Below are positions 24,203 through 34,885 of a stretch of 64,000 nt of DNA, in pieces. Position 1 is the stretch's first letter; every line of letters starts with the position of its first letter. This stretch comes from Baylisascaris procyonis (taxonomy: Eukaryota > Nematoda > Chromadorea > Rhabditida > Ascarididae): contig JAZARR010000088.1 of NCBI GenBank assembly GCA_037389465.1, positions 5,828,001 through 5,892,000 of the forward strand. Direction: 5' to 3'. Below the pieces are notes generated by a model. The model saw nothing but the letters and a program-made list of their open reading frames with translations. It searched no databases and was not told the origin of the DNA. Made by a program: the position numbers and the translations under genes.

Positions 24203-25099
24203 AGCTAGCGATCGGAAATTAATGTTTTGTGAACCTGATTTCTTGACTTAGTGATGTTTTTTTGGGAGGGGTCTTTTTCTCTTTCTCTCAGAAAAACTTA
24301 AGACCGGTTCTTCGGGATTTTTGCCTTAAAAAGATGTGACAACGTTGATTAAGAGCCGAAATTCGATTGCATATGAACAAATATTTATAGCTGTTAGCAG
24401 AAGTGAAACTGTGTTCATAATGTGTGCGGTTTCGATTGCTTCTTTAAAAACACTGCTGTGAGCCTTCCTCTAAATATGGTAATTGCTCAGCGCCATACTA
24501 CTTCTTTTTTAAATTAGTTGCGTTCTTTAGGTTATATTATTATTGTTATTATTATTATAATGCATTTTAAAATACGATCAATTGTTATGATGTCAAAGCT
24601 GACAATATATTTCAAAAATTACATAATTATATCGTCTATGAAAAAGAAATTGCTAAGAGGTTATTTCCAAGAATTGCATTGATATATACTAAAATTGCAC
24701 TTTGATAGGTGGATGTGATTTATTCAACGCATTGAGATATGCCACTCAAAACAGGCTTCGAATTGTGCAGTGTGGGAGATATCCCGCTGCTTTTGTTGAA
24801 TGCTGCATTCACTTGCCCCACTATCTTCAATGAACATTTTCAAGCACATTGATGTAAAAAAGCAGTTGATCTGTCCCTACGATCACCAGTGAAGGGTGTG
24901 TCAGCATAGTTTGTGCATATATTACACTGCTGTGCTTGTCGTAAGTTGCTGTCTAGTGCAGTCTGTCGGTATTCTCTCGTTTTCATTCTTTGATTCATCC
25001 CATGCAGCAAGTTGTCGTTGTGTTGTTCTATCGTGCTGAATGTTTGTGTTGTTGTATGTCTATCATCTATTTCGTTTGCAGTTTCAACTTAGCTAGATA

Positions 25100-28000
25100 T
25101 CAATTACGATAGAGTTTTCTATAGGAGTGCATTACCAATGCAATTTTCGATTAATGCCTCTGCAGTGCTATTTATGGAATATTCAATCATATTTCAAGCG
25201 CACACCAGGAATAAGGCTTCATTTTTGAGTATTTACCTGCTATTCGAACGAGTGAATGTTTTCCAATTTTTCACTTCCTTTATGCTATGAACTCAATATT
25301 GCGAAATATATAGTGACCTTTGAACTTGACTTATATTTGCTTGATTGTATTAACCCACATAGAAAGGTTGTCATTGAAGTTATTGGTTTGTGGTTAGGGC
25401 AATTATGCATCACTTACTAATTACTGCTATTTGTCTTTTAAGGTAAATATTCGCTGATTATTGTTATAGTGGAGTTCGTTGTTTTGTAGATTTTAGCAGT
25501 GAATGCATGTGAACTGCATCGCAACTATGAACAAATCACTGATGAAATATGCTTTATTTCGGTTCACGAATCTCCATACTTTTGCAATTGGTAGCACTAC
25601 TCAGCGTATGATATCTTTAAAATTAGTTTGCTGTTTTAACTCACTATTGTATCGACCAGATGCTATTAACCTATTTTGGGTGGTCACATAGAAGCTTATT
25701 TGATCGCAAATTGTGGTAATTGATTTGCGCAGATTTATGAAAAGTCTGCCTGGGCAAAGGTTATTTGGTCAGCTTGTTGGCAACTGTCAGTCTCTCTGCA
25801 ACTAAACGTCGAATCTTTAGAATTGAATTGCGAGGAATGCCTTTCGAATCTAATTCATAACAGCATATACGTCCAAGGTTTTCTTTTTATTTGTATTTAC
25901 GATTACGTTAGGTACTCCACTCATCGGCTTATTTTTGCTCATTTTTTGCTTTGAGAAGCTGTTAGAGTGTCTTCAATGAGACCACCTACCTTGTCGTACT
26001 TTCGTAGTGTTTCCAAACGACAGCGCAAATTGAAAAGCCAGAATCCTCTCACAAGTGTGACACAGTTACTATCTGAGCTGCAAAATTCAATTTGCACTCA
26101 TTGGTGAACGACTTTTATCACATTCACAGGTAGCAATCGCACAAGTGTTTTGCCGTCTATGATAAGCTGTAAACCGCTTTCTCTTGTCTGTGGATTGTCT
26201 CAAATTAGGGTTTAAACCGTTCAAGAATCGAAGATAGTTATATGAAAACACTGAATTTACAGCTATCGGGTCTTTTTGTCATGCATAGGGCAGTCTTTCT
26301 GTATATGCTAGCAGCAGCTTTTGCATCTTTGTGCACATATTTCAATTGCGCACTGTTGAGAGTATTATTTGGCAATTGGTGAATTTGGAATTTTATGCAA
26401 ATAGATGGTGATACGTGAAATTTATCGTTCAATTTAATGAAGGAAATCAGTGACCCCTAAATTTTTGTTACAAATGGTACTCCAAAAATGTTCAAAATTT
26501 GAGAAGGAAATGCATATCGATCATTATAGATCATATGGTGAACTGCGCACACTTTGTAGATGGCATTCAATTTCTACGTCTATAGTTGGCTGTTAACCAA
26601 ATTTTGAGTTTTTTAAACGTTAGTTTGCTTGATGTGAGCTGGATGACCGCTGACCTGAGTTAATTGTTGATGAAGTTTTCTTCGAAATTTAACTTTTACA
26701 ACTGAGTGGGGACATTGCTCAAACCAATCTTTCGAAATGCATCGAGAATTTTTTTCTTTTCTTTGAAATGGGGCATCTCAAGGTTCATGGGGTGTACGGA
26801 TAGAAGCGAATTGTATAAACGATAGGGGACTTCCCCCCCCCCCCTCCCCAAAAAAAGTGTCTTTTGAACTGTTCAATTGCCACAAAAGAAAACCGAGGGA
26901 TCCAAACCGATAAGAAGAGTTTTGGAAGGAAAAGAGAAAGACGTCTTTTGGTGAAGAAATCGAGCTTCTTGAATGGTTTATATTTTCTTCGTAAAGTAAC
27001 CGAGCCTTCTAAACAAGATGGCGCATTTTGATGACCCGTCTACAGAGGACTGACCGTTACCTCATAATGTTGGTGGTCGAATGTGGTCACTTATTACAGT
27101 CGGCTTTTTTTTGGTCTTAGAAAATTCGAACCCACTCCACATCTCCGCACATTTTTGGCTTTGGTTATTGATGATATCTGTTCTCAAAAGCCATTCCTTT
27201 ATCAAGGTGTCCAACAGGTCACATCACATGCTTGATTATCTTCATGTAGGTTCTACTTGAACTTTAGCCCTCTTACTATGCTAATGAAGAAAAATGTTAG
27301 CAGCTCTCTTTTCCTTTCTCTTCTGTTTTCGCTCATTATGGCGGGGTCGGTTAAGAAAATTATGTGCCTGTTCCGATATCGGAGAGGTTGGATATCAGAT
27401 GAAGTCTCATCTGCTGTACGTTTTCACCCGTTCTCTATATGTCTTTTGCTTTGACGTTTGGTGATCTCTGCTCTTATATGTTATGAAGTCAAGAGTGATG
27501 CGTAGGGGAGTGGGATTTGATATGCTGCAACTTTTGAACCAAAGCAATCCCTTGCATATAGAAATGCATTCTTGTCAGCCATTTGCATCTTTCCAGTTCA
27601 TGAGGCAAGGTGTAAATTATGGTCGTAAATTTTGGCATTCATAGTTCTAAAAGTCTAAACAACTAGTATTTTGCAGTAATTTGACTTTTTTAGCCCTTAT
27701 AGATTTATCGATGAGGAGCCAAAATCTCTATTCTCTGAACTATTTATGCCTAGACTATGAGACTGAAATGAGATTCCAAACTATTGTTTTTTTTATCACT
27801 AATGATCTAACAACTTTTGGTGAAATAAATTTGCTTGATAACACATTTGCTGATAATATATGTTAAGCGTTAAGGTGTTTTGAGTGAATGAATGATATAG
27901 GAAACTGGACTGAAAGGCTTTTGAGAAATAACCCATCTGGACCTATTTGAGTGCGAAGTTTATTAGTATGCGAAGCGATCAGTGCTTACGCGGTGCCGCT

Positions 28001-28117
28001 GCTCATACGTTGCACGTGATTGAAATTCGATGCTGATATTAACAAAGGGCTCATGGCCTTTTATTCTTTTCTTTTTTTTCCCTGATAGGAATTTTTACTT
28101 CCCGATAGGAATAAACG
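25100..28117. other. B block 5' part, no gene seen
   Basis: AT-rich sequence with short ORFs, a poly-C tract near 26833 and the segment shared with insc intron 2. The same applies to 39442-42455 in unit 2. Confidence 0.5.
27741..27960. repeat. B-block segment shared with insc intron 2
   Basis: TTTATGCCTAGACTATGAGA...CCTATTTGAGTGCG closely matches 55262-55470, which lies just after the donor of insc exon 2. Substitutions and a short indel separate them. The unit 2 copy is at 42079-42298. Confidence 0.85.
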
Positions 28118-28241
28118 GCTCGTGGTTGATTGGATCGAGAACTAGCAAGAACAAAATTGAGCATCCCATTTATGAGGTTCAATTCTTATAATATCGTTCA
28201 AATATTTGCAATAAATGTTCTTTAACGGCCATTCGCGAGCG
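28118..28241. repeat. Intra-unit dispersed repeat, copy a
   Basis: About 120 bp (TGGTTGATTGGATCGA...CATTCGCGAGC) recurs at 32095-32216 with roughly 90% identity by eye. Both copies include GCAATAAAT, a possible poly(A) signal. In unit 2 the pair lies at 42456-42579 and 46433-46554. Confidence 0.85.
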
Positions 28242-28383
28242 TTGTAATTTTCGTGTTTACCTTGAAACTTTTTGAATTTCTTCTAGACACTTACGAGTTG
28301 CGGAGTTGCGTTGTTGTAATTATATTTGAGTAACCACTGGTCTACTTTAATGTTCGATATGGTGTTATTGTGAAGTGTTGCAG

Positions 28384-29310
28384 GATCCTGCTAGGGCATA
28401 TACGGAAGCTGCAAGTTATGCAAACGGCAGGGACAATGCGAACTGATGCGTGGTCATACGAATTTCTTCAATGGCAAATGGGGGCCTATCTTGTGGCCAA
28501 TATAAATTCATCAATTCGACAGGTAGGTGCAGTTGTTTCACTTCGACTTCTCATTATTTCTATTCTTTTGTCATTCAAGGACTTGTGTCTGTCTCGGGCA
28601 TAGATCCTTTGAATGCTGCTAATACAGTTCATTCTTTTAGCTTTACAACGCTGACCCCTGTAGTCTGAAAGGATGTTGCTCATCTGTAGGTACTCAGTGG
28701 GCTTAAATGATATGACTTATCACAGTTGCGCCTCCAATCCCATTATACCATTACGACACATGGGATCGAGCGGCGGCACGTACAGCAAATACAGTAATCG
28801 AAATCGGGCGCGGGCTGATAGAATATCAGAGGAAGGTACTGGGAAACGGTATGTTCTCATCACGCGCTCGCATGCGATCGTGTAGCACGTCTCTCCCTAA
28901 TTTGGGAGTTTCGAAGCCTGTAAAAGTGCTGTGCGTCTCTTAACTAAAGGGAGCATGGGGGAAGGTTACGTATTTGTGATCTGAGTAGCATTTTCGAAAA
29001 TTGAGTGATTTCTTAGTATGCCTAGATGAGGCTCCGTTTTATAGGGGATGGAAACACCAATGAAGCAAAATTTTTCCCTCCATTTTCGTTGAGGTGTCAA
29101 GACTTTCATAGCAGCGACGATTTGAAATAAGGTGTGTACGGAACTGGTGAGGATCTTTTACGGCTGGTGGACCCATGAATGATTTTTCAGTCATTCGCAG
29201 GCGAAGCATTCCGTCATCCTGCAGATGAGCCGGCGTTTCCTGCTCGGGCTAGGAATGACCTCACTCCGGCGGCCGGGTATAGAGAGAAGGGTGCTCAGTG
29301 GTGGAACTGA
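28384..29310 (+). CDS. Unknown gene, four exons, B block unit 1 (5' end not found)
   Basis: Four exons join in phase: 28384-28522 (2 in, 0 out), 28664-28689 (0 in, 2 out), 28726-28835 (2 in, 1 out) and 29201-29310, ending at TGA. The product would be about 128 residues: an aromatic helical start (DAWSYEFLQWQMGAYLVANI), a Gly/Ser/Arg-rich centre (GSSGGTYSKYSNRNRARAD) and a Pro/Ala tail ending REKGAQWWN. All junctions have AG and GT ends. No family was recognised. The first exon needs an upstream exon ending in phase 2, which was not found. The exon at 28726 is also open in a second frame (YDTWDRAAARTANTVIEIGR), which looks at least as protein-like but breaks the chain. Confidence 0.4.
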
Positions 29311-30366
29311 TGAATTACCAGCCCTTGAGTTCCGGAGGGATTCACTTTCGTTGGAGCGCCTCTTCGTTCAGGGAGGAAATTGATGGGGAAAAATCGCTGT
29401 TTTGATGTCTAGAATGAAGTTCGTCGGGCTTTTGCGAAAATCCAGAGCTGGGGTTCTTCTCTTTCTTGCTGTTCACTTTTACTCATAAGGAGAGTGGGAA
29501 GCATTTCTTTCGCATTCCATGACATCGACTCCTCAATTTAATCAAAACGACCTCTTCTCGCGTCATCTGTTTTCACGTCTTTCACTTAAATATGTGATTG
29601 GGAACACATAAACTATGAGAAGTTAATTTTTTTTTCATTGTGCACTGCACTGCATTAAAAAGTGGATCCTTCCGGAAATGAAAGCCTTATATGACTTTGT
29701 ATTTTTACTAGCTAGCCACTAGCCATGCTTCTTTCGTAATTTGCAACTTCTGAGTTCTATCTAAACGAGGCAAGCACTTCACAAAATAGGTGGTACAGTA
29801 CTGTCCTCACAGGAAACTATTGATATATTCATCGCTTGTTGGTAATAGGAAGTGAAAAAAAATTTTTTGAGAAAGGTGAAAAGTTTAGCAGTAAGATCGA
29901 TGGCTCACTAAATGATTTGATTTGCATAATATGGTTTACAGTTCGTTCGACGATGCCTATGCCTAGCGCTTCGCTTCCTTTGGCTTCGATGCTCGGTATA
30001 TGGAGAATGGATGTGAATGGTTTGTTTCGTTTTGCATCATTACCAAGTGGAGAAGACGTTTGTGATGTTATATGTAATATTTTTATGGGACGTCATATGT
30101 TTGTTTTATGCAATACAGTGAATCGCAACAATTTTATTCATTTCAATAAATGAGGCATTGCAAAGAAGTTTAGTTTAAAATCGTCTATTTGAATGAGTAA
30201 GAAACCAAAAGATAAAATAAACGCTTAACGAAATGTTTTAGTGGAAAATTTTCTTTTTAGACGGAAAACTCAGTTGTTGTTGGATTTTTCGTTGTATTGA
30301 TATTTTTGTCTGATGTTTCACTTTCATAATTCAAATGCTTCAAAAACTATTTCTTTGAAAGAATGC

Positions 30367-30436
30367 GTGAGTGGAGGGTTTGCCGAATTGGAACACGATA
30401 TTGGGCGTATTGCTCAGGAACTTTATAGTCTGTAGG
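30367..30436 (+). CDS. Short coding-like segment with a stop, B block unit 1
   Basis: A frame open from an ATG at 30315 ends in SGGFAELEHDIGRIAQELYSL-type heptad-like sequence and TAG at 30434. The composition is typical of a helical C-terminus. An alternative donor GC|GTATTG at 30408 would join it in phase to the segment at 30681. The call is uncertain; a second copy lies 14338 bp downstream. Confidence 0.22.
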
Positions 30437-30680
30437 GGAAGGAATAAGTAGCCTACTTGAGTGATGTATCTGAGTGTTGGTTTTACAAGTTCCATCTTAT
30501 TTTTATTGCGACAACTCGATTTATTGAGTTATATGATTGCAAAGATGAATCATTTTTGTGAATGCGTGGAGCGTTGAAGTTGAATTTTAGAGATTGTTTT
30601 CGATTATCAAAAAACCCTTAAAATCTCAGCCGTCACAACTAGTGGATGGAATTGTGAAGGTAAAAACACATCTAATTCAG

Positions 30681-31000
30681 GAACTCGAAATCGGGTTACC
30701 GACTATTTGCTTGGTTTTCGCAGCGATGGTTGTGAGGAGACGCTAACGATCTCGCTTGAAGATCCGTTGATGTTCGTTACACAAAGCATCAATTTAACGT
30801 ATGCTCATTTCACAGTTTTCTATCAGTTTCTTTCTCTAAAAAAGCTGAATTATAACAAAGGCAGGGATCGAACTGATTTCATGATGAAGGTTGATCTTCC
30901 ATTCTTAGAGGGAAAGTGGAGTTTGCTATCTGTTGACTTGTCGTTCTCTCGTTCTCTAATAGGGTCTATTCCTGTTGAAAGTGCAGAACTATCCTTGTAG
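30681..31000 (+). CDS. Unknown coding segment, B block unit 1
   Basis: The acceptor TCTAATTCAG opens a frame (phase 1 in) of about 105 codons to TAG at 30998. The first 39 codons look coding (RNRVTDYLLGFRSDGCEETL). A donor AC|GTATGC at 30799 may end the exon, after which the frame is probably intronic. No family match. Confidence 0.35.
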
Positions 31001-31818
31001 CGACCACCAACCAGATAACCGATATGAACAAGTACGGATATGGGAGACGTTGGTTGTTACTATGAATAGCATCCAGTAAGCCCAGTTGGCGTTTCAGTTT
31101 GCTTCGAGCATCCAATTTCTTTCAGCATTGCTCTGAAGAACAATGCATGCTCTGCCATGATGTCAATCCTTTTCAGTCTTTCACACTGAGAGTTTGATTC
31201 CAGTCAAAAAAGGTTGAACAATGTCATGTGATCATTATTCGCGTCCTCATCGAGGATATGGCATAATTTCTGAACTAGGCCACACAATGAGAAAATTCAT
31301 TAGCAGTGGCAAAATTTTTATACGGGGATACGGCCTTGAAATGTAGTCGTTGTTAGTGGGAAGAGTGATGACGAGGTGCTTTCAGATGGTGAAGCCAACC
31401 TATGTATCGGAATCATTTCCAAGTACTCATGTCGGAAAGTTCTTTAAACTGTACTAAAAAGGAGGATTTCGGCAAACAAAAAAAGTGGGCTGTATACTCG
31501 CCCATTGCCTAAGGCCTCCTTACTGAGCCTTTCGAAATAAAAGACATCCACACTGGCTCAAACAAAGGCAATTGCAGGGGTTGAGAAACCTTGGGAATGC
31601 TTTCCTGAAATTTTTTGATCTTAGGGAACTGGAAATGGAGATACCGCCGCTTTTTTATAATATTGGCAAAGTTGTTCCGATGCATAGCACTAATTTTGAA
31701 TGAAACCGATTCTGTGCAAAGTTATATTTTTGCTAAATGGTGGAATCTTCTCAAATGATCCAATATTTTCATTTTTGAGTATTTGTTCAAAAAAAGAGTG
31801 TCGGATAGATATTTGCAG

Positions 31819-31936
31819 ATCGATTGCGATAAGAAGGCCGATCCAGAGGACGAACCCGTTCTACAAGGTGTTGTGACCATCAGGAATCGTCCCGACGAGG
31901 CACAACTAGTGGCTGTCAGCTCCGTCAGCAATTTCG
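31819..31936 (+). CDS. Unknown exon, acidic, B block unit 1
   Basis: A 118 bp exon between GATATTTGCAG and TTCG|GTAAAG, phase 0 in and 1 out. It encodes DKKADPEDEPVLQGVVTI followed by RNRPDEAQLVAVSSVSN, one of the most protein-like short exons in the window, with a higher GC content than its flanks. A possible next exon starts at 32751 after TTCTTTTGCAG (phase 1) and stops at 32791. The family was not recognised. Confidence 0.5.
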
Positions 31937-32094
31937 GTAAAGACCTTCTTTTCCTCCTACACTCTCAAAAATGCCAGAAAAGGATCGCAAATGCTAGAAA
32001 TATTCGAAAGATAATTGCAACTAGAGAGAGCATCGATGATTTTAGTCGTCGTAGAATTCATGTGAATTTAGAAGTGATTTCTTGTAATATTGGG

Positions 32095-32216
32095 GTGGTG
32101 GTTGATTGGATCGAAAACTAGCAAGAACGAAATTGAGCATCCCATTTGCGATGTTCAGTTTTTATAATATCGTTCAAATATTGGCAATAAATATTCTTTA
32201 ACGACCATTCGCGAGC
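32095..32216. repeat. Intra-unit dispersed repeat, copy b
   Basis: The partner of 28118-28241, in the same orientation about 3.98 kb away. It overlaps the 3' part of the ORF that contains the acidic exon. Confidence 0.85.
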
Positions 32217-32784
32217 ATTGAATTTCTCATCAATGAAGGAGGCTCTTGTTTTTTGTGCTTTTCATTCATCGATGAATTTATTGATAGACGATTGTTGGTG
32301 AATGCAGCAGAATTGCATCACTAAAATAGAATTGATTTGTGTCATCCTAATTGATCCTAGAAGGCCATTATTTTTTGTTATCATAGAGATGCGGTTTGTT
32401 CGCTTATTGAATATCCACTTAGAGCATGCAACAGTTGCTTAGAAATTGCGTGCAGTCAGGAAATTTGTGAATGAAAACTTTGGCAACAAATTCCTTTTGA
32501 AGGAAGGAAAGTGTTTTGAGCGGTCCATTTCAAAGAGCGTTTCGGAAAAACCCTTCGAAATAATGCATGGGTAGGGAATTTAGGGTTTGCGAAGCCTTTG
32601 AAAATAACTTTTGGCAGTATTCCACTGCAATATATGACATTTTGAACACATGAAAGAAGTCGTCGATGTTCATTTTCGATAGAAAGCGGTAAGGGATATT
32701 GAGAAGTGTTATTATTCCTTTCGAATTTCGAAATATTCGTTCTTTTGCAGTGATAAGTAATGTTTCTAAAGGGACGGGCAGGAT

Positions 32785-32860
32785 CTGCTAGGAGCGAACG
32801 AAGCTGTGGCGGACGAATCGAATGAAGTCTGTTTTATCAGCAACCAGCTGCAATAGCCGT
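32785..32860 (+). other. Alternative coding-like stretch near the end of B
   Basis: A frame after GGGCAG encodes DLLGANEAVADESNEVC and ends at TAG near 32856. It overlaps, in another frame, the possible terminal exon at 32751. Only one of the two can be right. The copy in unit 2 is 14338 bp downstream. Confidence 0.22.
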
Positions 32861-33431
32861 GGACAAGACGATCGATCAGTGAAGTCGAAGATGTTTTCTT
32901 CGTTATTCTTAAGGTGAGTCTTTCGAAATCATATGGTTTTCTGGAAGGTCATTTATGAAAACTACGGAGAGGGAACTCTGAGAGACTTTATTTTGAGTCT
33001 TCGAATTTGCAAAGGAACTTTTTTGATTCTGAAAAGTTTCTCGAATTCTGAGCGTGAATTTTATAAAGCGAACATTTAACTTATTGGTTGTACTTCGGAG
33101 GTAAATACAAATTACTTTATGAAGGAATTTCTCTTTATTAGCGGTTGCGTTGTCTTTATAGTTAACTATATGGATGCATAATCACGAACAGTGCCCTGAC
33201 TATCATGATAGTTGGTTGTGGTTGTCCGATAAAACTCATGTTTTTGAAACGACTCATGATTTTACTCGAGTTAGAGGCAAACTAGTTCAGAGATACCATG
33301 TCTAACCTTGACCACATCGGTGAACGTTGAACGAGAATATCAACTTTATTTCTGGCTACCACCCTTTCCATGGCCTCTAACTATAAGAACATGGGTTATA
33401 TGATCCCCTAGATTTAAGTCTCAGACTTCAT

Positions 33432-33996
33432 TCAGAAATTGCTCAGAAAATTTTCCACGCTGAACCCACTGTTCAACTCTTCACCGCAAAATACGTTTGA
33501 GGAGTACCCTGATCTGCTCTCTCGTCTGCAAATAGCCTCTAAGAGTTCATGGTTCTTGTAAACATTAACACCCAAAAAATTAAATGAGGGCTTGTATCTG
33601 CCTATCAAAAGAACCCATATTGACCACTGGGTTACCAGTGTATAACCCATTTGCCAGAATTGTGTAATTGCCTGATCTGCAACCAGTTTGACTATATGAG
33701 ACCTAATGCCCCTAAGATCATCGTTATTTTTCAGGGTATCACTTACCGACGATTTAAACGCTGTATGCTGCATGGCATCGATATTTTCCTTGATAATGAA
33801 ACATGTGTTCTCCTTGATATTGTATTCTTGTTGAAGTTTGGTACCTCATGACTCTGAGTTTAGGTTTTGTAATAATACTTCTGCTACTATTACCACTAAC
33901 ACTGAATAATAGAAGCAGAGACTGAGATGCCAAATCTTGGAAAGGAAAGGGGGGACTACCTAGAGCCTCAGAGATGCCCGTCAAATGATGGATCAT
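33432..33996 (-). mobile_element. Degenerate retroelement gag-like ORF pair, copy 2
   Basis: The counterpart of the unit 1 frames (33754-33996 and 33432-33773), again frameshifted relative to each other. The 33432-33700 part matches unit 3 rather than unit 1, placing a recombination junction inside or just after this fragment. Confidence 0.25.
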
Positions 33997-34598
33997 TTAT
34001 AGATCTATGTTTTGTGGGCCTATGCTTTTCCATTTGCACACTGAAATTCTCGTATTCAGTTTTCTTAACGAAATAAGTGCCAGATTCCTCTTGACAGCCG
34101 TTCACGTAGTAACCCAAATATGCTTAGGTGTTATTTATTGCATCAATTTGTTGTTCACATTCCAACGTGTTTATTGCGTTAACTGTTGTATAATTGGTTG
34201 GAAACATCGAGTCTAACATTTATTTCGAGTCGATTTCCTCTTTTTTGTGAACTCAATACTACTTTGGCTATGTTTCTAGTCTGTATTTTTATTGTTTTAT
34301 GCTTATTTGTTGTTTTTTTTTTGCCCTTCCTTTTGCTAAAAATTATTCCATTGCTTGAATTAATGAATTTATTCAATATTTTTTTCCATCTCTCATATAT
34401 CGGTTTTGCGATCATTTATTGCCAGATGTTTGCGCACAAATTTCCGTAATGGTATACTGAAAATTTTCTGAGCGAACTTTTCAAATGAAACAAAAACGAA
34501 CATTATAATAGCGGTCTGTTGCAACGATAATGATCGCCGAATCATTTGTGATTGTGTTCTTTTATGTGATCGCAATTGGCATAATGATCGGTGATATG

Positions 34599-34885
34599 TT
34601 AGAGGGGCATATATAAGTGGTTTATCTGCATGGCGAGCTCATTGTTTGTATTTAATCGTGCTCGAGGTGGCGTTGCGGGCAATATTGCCCTTCATCAAGC
34701 AACGCGTGGGGTGTCGATGTTGATTCGAGCGAGCTCGACGATGCCGTAGTCGTTGCCTGTTCGATAGCCTTTCTCCTTTTTGTTTTCTATCGTTGTTGAA
34801 TGTTTATACGATAGTTTATGTGTGTTGTTAGTTTTGAGATTGTGATGCAAATAAACCATTGGGAATTCAATTTATCGACTTACTT
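34599..34885 (+). promoter_or_regulatory. LTR-like TATA to poly(A) block, unit 2
   Basis: The same block as in unit 1: TATATAAG near 34610, palindrome at 34677-34690 and AATAAA near 34850. Confidence 0.35.

Larger units (their letters stand above)
19070..33419. repeat. Tandem unit 1 (A1+B1), 14.35 kb
   Basis: The first copy of a direct tandem repeat. It starts at CTCAGACTTCATTCAG and runs to the next occurrence of the same motif. The A block is 19070-25099 and the B block 25100-33419. The first 300 bp differ clearly from units 2 and 3; the rest is nearly identical to unit 2. Confidence 0.97.
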
